Shown here: piece by piece, positions 28,170 through 37,007 of the stretch
How the letters are laid out: each line of letters starts with the position of its first letter
Numbering within the stretch: position 1 is the first letter of the stretch
NCBI GenBank assembly: GCA_004557035.1
Contig: SFFB01000009.1
Location: 1 to 64,000 of the forward strand
Direction of reading: 5' to 3'
Source: Bacteroidales bacterium
GTDB taxonomy: Bacteria > Bacteroidota > Bacteroidia > Bacteroidales > Bacteroidaceae
DNA length: 64,000 bases
Notes under the pieces: generated by a model
The model's database searches: none
What the model saw: the letters and a program-made list of their open reading frames with translations, nothing else
Told to the model about the DNA's origin: nothing
Program-made: the position numbers and the translations under genes

Positions 28170-28940
28170 TCAGATGGCTTCAAGGCTACGAGAGTCGGCC
28201 CATCCGTTCACCTTACCATCGAGGGTGGTGATGGCGGTTTTGTTTTTACCGCTCTTCTCTCCTGTCTCCACGGTCTGACCTGGAAGCAATGGCGTAGGCA
28301 GCTTGCGTCCACTCTCATCGGTGACGTCGGTGGGCTGCATCACTACGGCACGACTGTTGGACGTAAAGGCGTGACGGGCCAAAGCCGCACTGATGATGGA
28401 GGCCACCATCACGACGACCGCCAAAGACATCAGCAGGCGCAGGCTCAGTCTCAGCCATCTCCGACTCAAGCGATGAGAAAGCAGCAGGGCCACTCCGGCA
28501 ACGGCAAAAGCCACCAAGGCTCTGAGGGCCCATTCGTCGGCTGAGTGTCCATAGATTTCGTCTTTCGCCCAAACCACGAAAAACATACCGCCAGAAGGGT
28601 TCTGTGGAATGCCGGCCTTGGCCTGACAAGCGCGCAGGTTGTAAGCCGCGTCTTCGTGCGACGGCGCGTAGCGCAGCGTACGTTCGTAACAGAGAATGGC
28701 CTTGGGCAAGTTGGCCAAACGGTAATAGGCATTGCCCAGGTTATAAAGTGCTTCCACGTCGACGCCTTCCCCCAACAATTGTTCATAATGCTCGGCGGCC
28801 GACTTATAGTCATTGTGAAGGTAGGCCGAGTCGGCTTTGGCCTTGAGCACTTCAGGCGACAGTTTCGGCTTATTCGGCGAGGCTGCTACCGTGAGACAGA
28901 CGGCCGACAACAGGAACAGCAAATATCTCAATGGTCTCAT
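28170..28940 (-). CDS. batE: BatE, TPR protein of the aerotolerance locus
   Basis: 256 residues. Signal peptide MRPLRYLLFLLSAVCLTVAA, two TPR units (about 35-105, KADSAYLHNDYKSAAEHYEQLL ... LYNLGNAYYRLANLPKAILCYERTLRYAPSHEDAAYNL), two hydrophobic helices (about 137-190) and a C-terminal SH3-like tail (TDVTDESGRKLPTPLLPGQTVETGEKS ... GWADSRSLE). This order is that of BatE in Bacteroidetes. Its ATG overlaps the batD stop by four bases (ATGA). The bat genes were named for oxygen tolerance in Bacteroides; the mechanism is unproven. Confidence 0.9.
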   Translation of the reverse strand: MRPLRYLLFLLSAVCLTVAASPNKPKLSPEVLKAKADSAYLHNDYKSAAEHYEQLLGEGVDVEALYNLGNAYYRLANLPKAILCYERTLRYAPSHEDAAYNLRACQAKAGIPQNPSGGMFFVVWAKDEIYGHSADEWALRALVAFAVAGVALLLSHRLSRRWLRLSLRLLMSLAVVVMVASIISAALARHAFTSNSRAVVMQPTDVTDESGRKLPTPLLPGQTVETGEKSGKNKTAITTLDGKVNGWADSRSLEAI

Positions 28941-30796
28941 GATGGGTTCTGTTGGGATGAAGAATGGCGTACAGGCTGTGTGGCAGCCTCGAAATGGGTG
29001 ATGAAATCGACAGCCTTGGCGTAAAGCGTTTCTGGCGTGGCGTCAGACTGTGCGGCAAAGCCGGCCATGTCGCATTGTTGCAAGATGTCTGCGGCTTCGT
29101 CTATCAACGCCTCGGGCATACCTTTCAAACGCATTTGCTCGATGGTTTGCTGCGTTGAACCGTTATTTTCAGTTAAGCCGCATTGGCGTGAAAGATAATC
29201 GGTGAGCACTTCGGCCAAGGTGGAATAATAGGCGCGTTCTTCGCCGGACTTGAGCAATTTTTTTGCAGATTTGAGTCGGCGCAGGGCCACCTTTGAGGCT
29301 TTGTTGAGTCTGCCTGACACGGTACCCTTCAAACGGGCATAGCCACGGGTGGCTTGTTTGAGGAGCAACAAAATGGCCACAATGACAGCGTAGGCCAACC
29401 AATAGCCGGGCGTGTTCCAGAGTTGGCGACCGTCGGCTGAAGTGAAATGACTGCCATCCGTGTGGATGGGACGTATGTCACCTTCTCTCATCCTTCTGAT
29501 ATTGGCAAGGTCTTCATCCGAAAGGCGGCCTTGATGTATGTCGAGCGATTTGGCCGTCACGGTGAGGGTTTTATATTCACCGGCAATGGGGTCAAAATAG
29601 ACGAAATCTATGGCCGGAATGTCGTAGTGACCGACATTGCGAGGCACAAACGTATAATCGAAAACCATTTGACCTTTCACGCCTTCGATGGTTACTTCTG
29701 TCTTGTCCGTAACCTTAGGCGTGTAGGTTTCAAAATCACTGGGGAAGGTGATGGCAGGCGCACTAAGCAGGCGCAGATTACCGACACCACTGATGGTGAT
29801 GCGGTAGGTCATCATCTCTCCGGTGGCCTGTTCGCTATAGATGAGTTGGCCGTCGATGTGCATTTGTCCCACTCCTCCTGAGAAGCCTTGTGGTTTGGGC
29901 GTGGGTAAGGGCAAGACCTCCAATTCCTGTTGCGGCGTCTGTCTGTTCAAAGTGACGCCCATCGTGCCACCGCCGTTGAAGAAAGCATCCAAGGGATCAA
30001 GCAGCGCGTCTCTCTGCACTACGGTACAATTAAAGGTAATGGCAGGTATGGTGAGCCGTCCGGGCTTTTGGGGATAGAGCAGATAGCGGGCTATCACGCC
30101 GGTGCGATAGGTCTGTCCGCCGACGCGGGTTGTCGTAGCGTCAATTTGTCCCACCGGCAACTCTTGCGACACGATGTCTTTGAAGTCCGGCTTTTGGTTA
30201 AGACCTACCTGACTGAGTCCCACACCGGGTTTCTCGAGAAACTCATAGGTGAGCACGGCCGCCTGTTGCTCATAGACTTTGTTCTTACTCAAATGGCCCA
30301 CAAGCGAAAGGTCGCTGCTGGTCACGTCCGAACCGGCACGGCGCAAGGGTGCCTGACTCTTTTGCGACGCTGAAGGCGACGTTTGCCCGGCTCCAGGTTG
30401 GCGCGAACCTTGTCCGTCCACCTTAATGGCGAGTGCTTTGGAGTGTAACGTCTTACCGTCCACGACGACAGCCGCCGCCGAGATGCGAAAAGTACCCTTA
30501 CTGGTGGGCTCGAGGGTATAGGTGTAGACGGTTTGACCCTCACTTTTAGAACGTCCGTTGACCGACGAGAACGAACGGCTGACGGATGTGTTTGGGCCTG
30601 ACAATATGTTAAATCCCTGTATGGTGGGAGGCCGGAAGGAGGATACTTCGGCCGAGCGCACCGTGTATTTGATTTGGAAATAAGGCTCATTGATGTCGAC
30701 ACTCTGCGGAGCAGTTGCGTCCAACTGCAACTGGGCTGCAAGCGGAAGGCAGAGCATCCACGCCAATACGAGTCCTATGATTTTTTTTCTGGTCAT
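28937..30796 (-). CDS. batD: BatD, aerotolerance membrane protein
   Basis: 619 residues from the ATG at 30796 (MTRKKIIGLVLAWMLCLPLAAQ, signal peptide). Repeated beta-sandwich domains occupy the exported part (QSVDINEPYFQIKYTVRSAEVSSF ... GPNTSVSRSFSSVNGRSKSEGQTVYTYTLEP), characteristic of BatD 'oxygen tolerance' proteins, then a membrane helix near 450-470 and a helical cytoplasmic tail. Its role is probably scaffolding with the VWA proteins BatA and BatB in the periplasm. Overlaps batE by four bases. Confidence 0.92.
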   Translation of the reverse strand: MTRKKIIGLVLAWMLCLPLAAQLQLDATAPQSVDINEPYFQIKYTVRSAEVSSFRPPTIQGFNILSGPNTSVSRSFSSVNGRSKSEGQTVYTYTLEPTSKGTFRISAAAVVVDGKTLHSKALAIKVDGQGSRQPGAGQTSPSASQKSQAPLRRAGSDVTSSDLSLVGHLSKNKVYEQQAAVLTYEFLEKPGVGLSQVGLNQKPDFKDIVSQELPVGQIDATTTRVGGQTYRTGVIARYLLYPQKPGRLTIPAITFNCTVVQRDALLDPLDAFFNGGGTMGVTLNRQTPQQELEVLPLPTPKPQGFSGGVGQMHIDGQLIYSEQATGEMMTYRITISGVGNLRLLSAPAITFPSDFETYTPKVTDKTEVTIEGVKGQMVFDYTFVPRNVGHYDIPAIDFVYFDPIAGEYKTLTVTAKSLDIHQGRLSDEDLANIRRMREGDIRPIHTDGSHFTSADGRQLWNTPGYWLAYAVIVAILLLLKQATRGYARLKGTVSGRLNKASKVALRRLKSAKKLLKSGEERAYYSTLAEVLTDYLSRQCGLTENNGSTQQTIEQMRLKGMPEALIDEAADILQQCDMAGFAAQSDATPETLYAKAVDFITHFEAATQPVRHSSSQQNPS

Positions 30797-30813
30797 AAGT
30801 TTGCTTCTGCAGA

Positions 30814-31473
30814 TTACCAATTCTTTTCGAGCGACCGGCTTCTCACGCGTTGCTGCATCTTTTGCCTGGTCTGTTGCTCAGCCTGACGGGCATAGTTCAT
30901 CAAAGGCTTGTTGTCAGTTTGAGGCTGCGGTTGAGGTTGAGGCTGTTTCTGCTTGTTTTGGTCATTGTCTTGGTCGTTCTTGTCCTTTTGGTTTTTAAGT
31001 TGCTTTTGACAAAGAGCAAGATTGTAACGGCTGGCATCCGATCCAGGATTTTCTCTGAGTGCCGCCTTATAGTCTTCGATGGCGGTTTTAAGCAATTCAG
31101 TGCGTTTTTGCGGTTCTTTCGCCGCTCCGGCCATAGTTTGGTGAATGAAACCCTTATTGTGGTGAGCCATGCTGCGCATCAGATTGTTTTTTTCAAGTTG
31201 CAGCGCTGTATCGTAGCCTTTGAGAGCGTCTTCCAGATGGTTTTGTGCCAAGTCTACATTGGCTTTGTTGAAACAGGCCCGCGACTGACTCGGATTGGCT
31301 TCAAGGGCCTTTTCATAGTGGCCGGCTGCGGTTTCGTATTTCTTCTGGTTGAAGGCGCGGTTGCCCTTTTGCACCATCACCCAGTCCCTACTCTGTGCTG
31401 ACGCGGCGTATTGGCCGAGTATCAACATGGCCATTACCATATATATATATAGGTGTAGTCTGAAGCGTTTCAT
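30814..31473 (-). CDS. batC: BatC, TPR protein of the aerotolerance locus
   Basis: 219 residues, with a signal peptide (MKRFRLHLYIYMVMAMLILGQYAASAQ) and three TPR-like units (VMVQKGNRAFNQKKYETAAGHYEKALEANPSQSRACFNKANVDLAQNHLEDALKGYDTALQLE ...), then a Lys/Gln-rich low-complexity stretch (QKDKNDQDNDQNKQKQPQPQPQPQ) and a basic tail. TPR plus polyQ/P tail is usual for BatC. ATGA overlap with the batB stop. Predicted periplasmic adapter of the Bat complex. Confidence 0.88.
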   Translation of the reverse strand: MKRFRLHLYIYMVMAMLILGQYAASAQSRDWVMVQKGNRAFNQKKYETAAGHYEKALEANPSQSRACFNKANVDLAQNHLEDALKGYDTALQLEKNNLMRSMAHHNKGFIHQTMAGAAKEPQKRTELLKTAIEDYKAALRENPGSDASRYNLALCQKQLKNQKDKNDQDNDQNKQKQPQPQPQPQTDNKPLMNYARQAEQQTRQKMQQRVRSRSLEKNW

Positions 31474-32492
31474 TCCTTAGGATTTTGTTGGTCTTTCTTG
31501 GAGATCTTTTTCCGCCTTACGTCTGTGATTAAGACTTCAACCAAAAGCAGGGCAAAGGCTATGAGAGCCACGGCCATAAATTGCTCGGCCTGGTCGGTGT
31601 ATGAAGCGGATGTGTCGGCCTGTTTCAGTCCTGAAAAGGCGCTTTGCAGTTGTTCTTGAGCCGTAGAACTATTGTCTATGTGAAAGTAGGCGCCACCGCC
31701 GGCCTTAGCCACGCGGCGACAGATGTCTTCATTCAAGGCCGAGACCACCTCTGTGCCGTTGCGGTCTTTCAGATAGCCGCCTTCGGGCATAGGAATTTTG
31801 CTGCCTTTAGGCGATCCCACGCCGAGCACAAAGACACTAAGTTCTTCGTCTTTTGCCTCGGCGGCAGCCTCAATGGCTCCCTCTTCGTGGTCTTCGCCGT
31901 CGGTGATGATGACAATGGCCTTGCCGATTTCTTTGTTCTCGGTGAAACTCTTGCGCCCCAGGTTGATGGCCGAAGCCATAGAAGTGCCTTGCAGGGTTAC
32001 CATTCCGGTTGTAAAGTTGTCGAGAAAGAGACGCGCCGAAGCGTAGTCGTTGGTGATGGGCAGCTGGGGATAAGCCTCGCCGGCAAAGACGGCCAGCGCC
32101 ACACGGTCGTTTTTCATCCGCTGCAAGAGTGTGGAGACAAGCAGCTTGGCGCGTTCGAGTCTCGACGGCGACACATCGTCGGCTCTCATAGAGTTGGACA
32201 CGTCTATGACAAAGCAAACCTCAATGCCGGTGCGTTCGTTGGTGACGGTAGCCGTACCCATTTGAGGACGGGCCATAGCCAAGACGAGTGCGGTGAGAGC
32301 CACTTCAGTCAAGATGAATTTTGTCAGGCGGCGACCGGTTGAAACCGAGCGGGTCAATACGTCAGAGAGTCGTTGGTCGGCAAGCCTGTTCAGACGGCGC
32401 CGGCGATTGATGCGACTGACGAAGTACACGCCAACCATCACAGCCGGTATGGCCAAGAGGGCAAGATATTCTGGATTGGCAAATCTAAACAT
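31470..32492 (-). CDS. batB: BatB, VWA-domain membrane protein
   Basis: 340 residues. N-terminal membrane helices (ALLAIPAVMVGVYFVS, FILTEVALTALVLAMA), a von Willebrand A domain with an intact MIDAS (DVSNS at residues 97-101, later TSMA and TDGEDHEEG), and a C-terminal helix near 315 (MAVALIAFALLLVEVLI). Probably binds metal-dependent ligands among the other Bat proteins at the membrane. Overlaps batC by four bases; 49 bases downstream of batA. Confidence 0.94.
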   Translation of the reverse strand: MFRFANPEYLALLAIPAVMVGVYFVSRINRRRRLNRLADQRLSDVLTRSVSTGRRLTKFILTEVALTALVLAMARPQMGTATVTNERTGIEVCFVIDVSNSMRADDVSPSRLERAKLLVSTLLQRMKNDRVALAVFAGEAYPQLPITNDYASARLFLDNFTTGMVTLQGTSMASAINLGRKSFTENKEIGKAIVIITDGEDHEEGAIEAAAEAKDEELSVFVLGVGSPKGSKIPMPEGGYLKDRNGTEVVSALNEDICRRVAKAGGGAYFHIDNSSTAQEQLQSAFSGLKQADTSASYTDQAEQFMAVALIAFALLLVEVLITDVRRKKISKKDQQNPKE

Positions 32493-32541
32493 AAGTGAGA
32501 CTCATAAGTTTTGGAGTTAACGCTGTCAATCTTTGTTGTCC

Positions 32542-33549
32542 TTATGGCAGGCGGTTGAGCAGCGTCAGGCGGAGCAGCATTTCTATAGCCAACGTGATGA
32601 GCGCCAGTAGGGCAAACAGCTGGTAGGCTTCATAGTGCCTGTCGTAGTTGATCTGCTGGAGTTTGGTCTTTTCGAGGCGGTCAATGTCTTTATAGATTTC
32701 GCTCAGACGGCTTTTGGTATCAGCTTGATAGAAGATGCCTCCTGTCTGTCGGGCAATCTCCTGAAGCGTGGACGGGTCGGCGGTGTTGTCGACGTCGGCC
32801 ATGTATTCTTCGCCGTTGGGCAATAGGGCCACGGCCGTTTTGGTCTTGCCTGAGGTACTGCCGATGGCAATGGTATAGACGCGTATCTTGGCCTCGCGAG
32901 CCATGTCGGCGGCCATAATGGGCGAAATCTCGCCCGTGTTGTTCATGCCGTCGGTGATGAGAATGACAACTTTACTCTTGGCTTTGCTGCTCTCCAGATG
33001 AGCCACGGCGTTGGCCAGTCCCATACCGATGGCCGTGCCCGAGGCGATGGTGCCACTCTGCTGCCACTGTGTGGTGATTTGCGGGAACATGCTGAGCAGG
33101 GCGGCGTGGTCGGTCGTAGGCGGACAGAGCGAGAAGGCTTCGCCGCCGAAGAGCGTCAGACCGATGTTGTCGTCGGGACGGTTATTGATAAACTCATACG
33201 CCACGGCCTTGGCGGCATCCATGCGGTTGGGCGGAAGGTCTGTGGTCATCATACTGGTCGAGATGTCCATGGCCATAATGATGTCGATGCCTTCGGTCTC
33301 TTTCTTGAAAAAGCTGTCTTGCGTTTGAGGCCGTGCCAGCACGCACACCACCAAGGCCAACGTCAGGAGCCGCAACACAAAGGGCAGGTGCACAAGTGCC
33401 GTGCGCAGTGAGCGCGGCGTGTGTCGGTACGGCTGAGTGGTGGCCAAAGGCAAAGCCGCCTCTCGCCGCTTGTTCCACAAGAAGTGCCGCAGCACCAATG
33501 GGAGCAAGAGCAACAGCAATAGGAAATATGCCGGATTTTGAAAGGTCAT
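32542..33549 (-). CDS. batA: BatA, VWA-domain membrane protein
   Basis: 335 residues. Two N-terminal hydrophobic helices (FLLLLLLLPLVL; LLTLALVVCVLA), the VWA domain with MIDAS DISTS at residues 95-99 and TDGMNNTGEISP, and a C-terminal helix (LFALLALITLAIEMLLRLTLL). Paralogue of BatB. It is the first bat gene after the palindromic element at 33574-33950, which separates it from the 376-aa protein, the DUF58 protein and moxR. Confidence 0.94.
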   Translation of the reverse strand: MTFQNPAYFLLLLLLLPLVLRHFLWNKRREAALPLATTQPYRHTPRSLRTALVHLPFVLRLLTLALVVCVLARPQTQDSFFKKETEGIDIIMAMDISTSMMTTDLPPNRMDAAKAVAYEFINNRPDDNIGLTLFGGEAFSLCPPTTDHAALLSMFPQITTQWQQSGTIASGTAIGMGLANAVAHLESSKAKSKVVILITDGMNNTGEISPIMAADMAREAKIRVYTIAIGSTSGKTKTAVALLPNGEEYMADVDNTADPSTLQEIARQTGGIFYQADTKSRLSEIYKDIDRLEKTKLQQINYDRHYEAYQLFALLALITLAIEMLLRLTLLNRLP

Positions 33550-33573
33550 GATGAAGTTGTTTTAGAGTCGAAG

Positions 33574-33950
33574 GGGCGTGAACATAAAGAGGCTAAGAGA
33601 CTATGAGTCTAAAAGGTCAAAAGTCTAAGAGACTAAAAATATGAGCGACCACGTAAGGCCTGAAGGGCCGTTACATAATAGCCCAGGTCGTCAGGCCTGG
33701 GGTTAAGATGGCCATCTCATTTCCGGCCTGTAAGGTCGGCACATTTCGGGAAAGAATGTTTGAAATAGTAAACGGATAATAGGACGCTTGAGGTGCCGAC
33801 CTTTCAGGCCGGATATTAGAGGAGTCGTACCGTACCCAGGCCTGGCGACCTGGGCTGTTATGTTACGCCCTTTCAGGGCTATCATAATTTCATTATTCTC
33901 TTTACTCTATTTTCGTCTTTACCCATTTCGACTTTTTGTCTCTTTGGCTT
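33574..33950. repeat. Composite palindromic element, copy B, inside the moxR-bat operon
   Basis: Purine arm with AGACTAAG units (33574-33640), then GAGCGACCACGTAAGGCCTG, GGGCCGTTACATAATA, GCCCAGGTCGTCAGGCCTGG (33681-33700), TTCCGGCCTGTAAGGTCGGC (33721-), spacer of 49 bases, GTGCCGACCTTTCAGGCCGG (33793-), ACCCAGGCCTGGCGACCTGG (33834-), GCCCTTTCAGGGC and a pyrimidine arm (CTTTACTCTATTTTCGTC, 33899-33950). The outer arms are reverse complements, so the whole element is palindromic at nearly 400 bases. It lies between batA and the 376-aa gene, all minus strand. Confidence 0.8.
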
Positions 33951-33957
33951 TCCTACG

Positions 33958-35088
33958 TCAAATCATGCCCAAGTCATACAGCCCATAGGCCGACCAGGCC
34001 CAGAGCAGGAGAAGGGAGACTGACATTACGGCGGCAATGACTATCCATATCACACGGCGGCGACGCTCTGCCACTTGACCGTACGGCACTATGCGTACCA
34101 CGGGTTCGCGGCGTGTCTCCATGGCTTCGTCGCGTGTGGCGACCATGAGGCGCTCTGTCTCGTCGATGAGGTGGCGCCGCTCAAATGGCGTGTCGGTCGC
34201 TGCCGAGAATTTCACGCGGTCCGAGGCCGTCAGGATGTCTTTGAGTCGGTCCATGTTGACGGCATCAGTTTCGTAGGCCATTGTGGCAAGTACTTCGGCC
34301 GTTGTCATCTGAGGCGCGTCAAAGGCATAGCGGTCTTTGAGGTATTCACGCAAGACGGCCGTCAATTTGTCATAAAACGGGCGCCGCAGGTCTTCCACGT
34401 CGTCTGTCGCAGGGTCTTGCCGAAGGTTTTCGAGGGAGGCGTGGCCTTTTTTATAAGGCGGTACAGGCGGCGGAATGACGACTCTTTTATATTTCTTCCG
34501 TCGGTCTGACAAGACCACAAAGGCCACAATCAGACCTATGCCGAGCAGCCATACACCGAGTGATCGCAAGAGCAGGTCTTTCTGCCATACGAAAGGCGTT
34601 CCCACGACGTTGAAAGGCGGCTCGAAGCGGTCAATGTGTACGGTGTCGACGGGCACGGTATTGACTTTGAGTCCGATGCGGCCGTGGGAGGCGTAGGTCT
34701 TACCGTCCACCTCGGCCGTCATTGGGCCAAAGGCATAGATAGCCGAGTCGAAAGAGGTGATGAGATAGTCGCGTTTGAGTGTGAAACGCTTGCCGTCAGG
34801 CGAGAGCGTGGTGTCGATGGCGCTTTGACTCACCACCTCCACGCCGGCCGTAAGGGTGTCGGCGGGCTGGTAGTCTGGCAGACTGATGCGTGCGCCGCGC
34901 TTGGCCGTGACCTTTTGCGTGAGCGTGGCCTGCTCACCAATGCGTATTTCCGGCCTGTCAAGCTCGGCTTCTACCACCACCTGGGCCGTAGCCACAGCCA
35001 GCGACAAAACCGCACACGCCACCATCGCCCACAACCTCAAGTGGAGGCGTGGACGCAGGAGGCAGACCGTATTTATTATAGGAGTCAT
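33958..35088 (-). CDS. Bat-locus membrane protein (BatD-like ectodomain), 376 aa
   Basis: Signal peptide or anchor (LWAMVACAVLSLAVATAQ), a beta-sandwich ectodomain (VVVEAELDRPEIRIGEQATLTQKVTAKRGARISLPDYQPADTL ...), a membrane helix near 175-195 (GVWLLGIGLIVAFVVLS), a helical cytoplasmic part (DVEDLRRPFYDKLTAVLREYLKDRYAFDAPQMTTAEVLATM) and a last membrane helix near 345-370. The first domain resembles BatD ectodomains, making it a short BatD relative. It starts six bases after the DUF58 gene and is a regular but unnamed member of Bacteroidetes bat loci. Confidence 0.8.
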   Translation of the reverse strand: MTPIINTVCLLRPRLHLRLWAMVACAVLSLAVATAQVVVEAELDRPEIRIGEQATLTQKVTAKRGARISLPDYQPADTLTAGVEVVSQSAIDTTLSPDGKRFTLKRDYLITSFDSAIYAFGPMTAEVDGKTYASHGRIGLKVNTVPVDTVHIDRFEPPFNVVGTPFVWQKDLLLRSLGVWLLGIGLIVAFVVLSDRRKKYKRVVIPPPVPPYKKGHASLENLRQDPATDDVEDLRRPFYDKLTAVLREYLKDRYAFDAPQMTTAEVLATMAYETDAVNMDRLKDILTASDRVKFSAATDTPFERRHLIDETERLMVATRDEAMETRREPVVRIVPYGQVAERRRRVIWIVIAAVMSVSLLLLWAWSAYGLYDLGMI

Positions 35089-35094
35089 GAATGT

Positions 35095-36006
35095 TTACGA
35101 GTGATGTCTGCGCGCGAAGAGACGCATCAGCGGTTTCACATAGTCTTCGTCGGTGGCCACGGCGATATGGTCCACATCGGCTGCGCCAAAAGTCTCGTCG
35201 AGTTTGCGGCTGTGGGCCTCATACCAGTCGGTGTGGGCTTTGGCCACGCGGCGACTGCCGGTGTCGAGCCAACCTTCATGACCGGTCTCGGCGTCGCTCA
35301 CTCTCACCAGTCCCACACGCGGCAAACGTGCCATCAGGGGGTCGGCCAGGCGAATGGCCACGAGGTCGTGACGTCGTGCGGCCATAGCCATCGGACGGGC
35401 AAACTCGGGCGTGTCGACAAAGTCGCTCATCATAAAGGCAATAAGCCGGCGACGCTCCGTGGCCATCAGGTGATTGAGCGGCACGTTGAGGTCGGTCTTG
35501 ACGCCTTCGGGCTGCTTGGTGAGCAGTTCGTGGATGATGCGCAACATATGGCTGCGGCCTTTTTTAGGCGGAATGTAGCCCTCGATGCGGTCGGTGAAAA
35601 ACACCACACCAATCTTGTCGCCGTTGCGCATAGCCGAGAAGGCGATTGTCGCCGCCATTTCGGCGGCTGTCTCTCTCATGGAGCGCGCTCGGGTACCGAA
35701 AGCCATACTGCCCGAAAGGTCAACGAGAAGCATCACGGTGAGTTCGCGCTCTTCCTCATAAACCTTGACGTGTGGGCGGTTGAGTCGAGCCGTGACGTGC
35801 CAGTCGAGGTCACGCACGTCGTCTCCCGTCTGGTATTCCCTGACTTCAGCAAACGACATACCGCGCCCCTTGAAGGCCGAGTGGTATCCGCCGGCCATCA
35901 CGCCACGTGTGAGCACCCGCGTCTTGATTTCGATGCGGCGCACACGTTTGAGCAGCTCTTCTGTTTCGGGATAAATCATGGGCTTAGCCTCATTGGGGAA
36001 TGGCAT
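35095..36006 (-). CDS. DUF58 domain protein of the moxR-bat locus
   Basis: 303 residues, soluble, with the DUF58 core: AEVREYQTGDDVRDLDWHVTARLNRPHVKVYEEERELTV, followed by a VWA-like fold with DLSGSMAFGT and an ADVGL-type end. DUF58 genes nearly always follow moxR. Start at the ATG 36006, which shares its A with the moxR TGA stop (TGATG), so translation is coupled; an in-frame TTG just upstream is less likely. Likely a chaperone client or partner of MoxR acting on the membrane VWA proteins. Confidence 0.92.
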   Translation of the reverse strand: MPFPNEAKPMIYPETEELLKRVRRIEIKTRVLTRGVMAGGYHSAFKGRGMSFAEVREYQTGDDVRDLDWHVTARLNRPHVKVYEEERELTVMLLVDLSGSMAFGTRARSMRETAAEMAATIAFSAMRNGDKIGVVFFTDRIEGYIPPKKGRSHMLRIIHELLTKQPEGVKTDLNVPLNHLMATERRRLIAFMMSDFVDTPEFARPMAMAARRHDLVAIRLADPLMARLPRVGLVRVSDAETGHEGWLDTGSRRVAKAHTDWYEAHSRKLDETFGAADVDHIAVATDEDYVKPLMRLFARRHHS

Positions 36007-37007
36007 CAAGGCACTTTGACCTTGGCCGTCAACTCGTCGATGATATCGTCTGTGGTGAGCCCGTTGGCCTCGGCTTCATAAGAGAGACCAATGCGGTGAC
36101 GCAGCACATCGTGAACCACGCCGCGCACGTCGTCGGGCACCACGAAGCCTCTGCCGGCCATGAAGGCGGCGGCGCGGGCGGCCAAGGCCAGATTGATGGA
36201 GGCACGGGGCGAACCACCATAGGCTATCATCGTTTTGAGGTCGGTGGCGTCGTAACGCTCAGGGGTTCGCGTGGCAAAGACAAGGTCGGCCACGTAGCGG
36301 CAAATACGCTCGTCCACGTAGATCTGCTTCACAGCTTCGCGTGCCTCAACGATGTCGGCGGCACCGGCCACAGGCAGCGTCTTGGCCGTCTCAAAGCGTC
36401 CGTCGAGATGGGCTTTGACAATCTGTGTTTCCTCGTCTTGTTCGGGATAGTCCAGTTTCACCTTGAGCATGAAACGGTCGGTCTGTGCCTCGGGCAGCGG
36501 ATAGGTGCCTTCTTGCTCAATGGGGTTTTGCGTGGCCATGACGAGGAAGGGACTGGGCAGGGCAAACGTCTGGTCACCAATGGTCACCTGACGCTCTTGC
36601 ATAGCCTCGAGCAAGGCACTCTGCACCTTGGCCGGTGCACGATTTATTTCGTCGGCCAACACGAAGTGGGCAAAGACCGGACCCTTACGCACCTCGAAGG
36701 CTTCGCGGCTCTGACTGTAGATTTGCGTGCCCACGACGTCGGCCGGCAGCAGGTCGGGAGTGAACTGAATGCGACTGAAGTCGGCGTCGATGAGTGAAGA
36801 GAGCGTCTTGATGGCTAAGGTTTTGGCCAGGCCCGGAACGCCTTCAAGCAGGATATGTCCGTCGGCGAGCAGACCGATGATGAGGGCGTCCACCAAGTGA
36901 CGTTGGCCCACGATGGTTTGGCTCATACCGTCGCGCAAGGTTGTCACGATGGCGGAGCGTTGTTCGATGAGCGCGTTGAGTTCGCGCTTATTCTGATTGT
37001 CTTGCAT
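36006..37007 (-). CDS. moxR: MoxR-family AAA+ ATPase
   Basis: 333 residues from ATG 37007 (MQDNQNKRELNALIEQRS). Walker A GVPGLAKT at 56-63, Walker B LADEINRAP with the sensor TQNPIEQEGTYPLPEAQTDRFM, a typical MoxR signature. Thought to remodel or load metal into VWA proteins such as BatA and BatB. First gene of the minus-strand locus; a TAATTTTG -7 candidate lies at 37092-37099. The open frame continues upstream but that part is spurious. Confidence 0.95.
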   Translation of the reverse strand: MQDNQNKRELNALIEQRSAIVTTLRDGMSQTIVGQRHLVDALIIGLLADGHILLEGVPGLAKTLAIKTLSSLIDADFSRIQFTPDLLPADVVGTQIYSQSREAFEVRKGPVFAHFVLADEINRAPAKVQSALLEAMQERQVTIGDQTFALPSPFLVMATQNPIEQEGTYPLPEAQTDRFMLKVKLDYPEQDEETQIVKAHLDGRFETAKTLPVAGAADIVEAREAVKQIYVDERICRYVADLVFATRTPERYDATDLKTMIAYGGSPRASINLALAARAAAFMAGRGFVVPDDVRGVVHDVLRHRIGLSYEAEANGLTTDDIIDELTAKVKVP

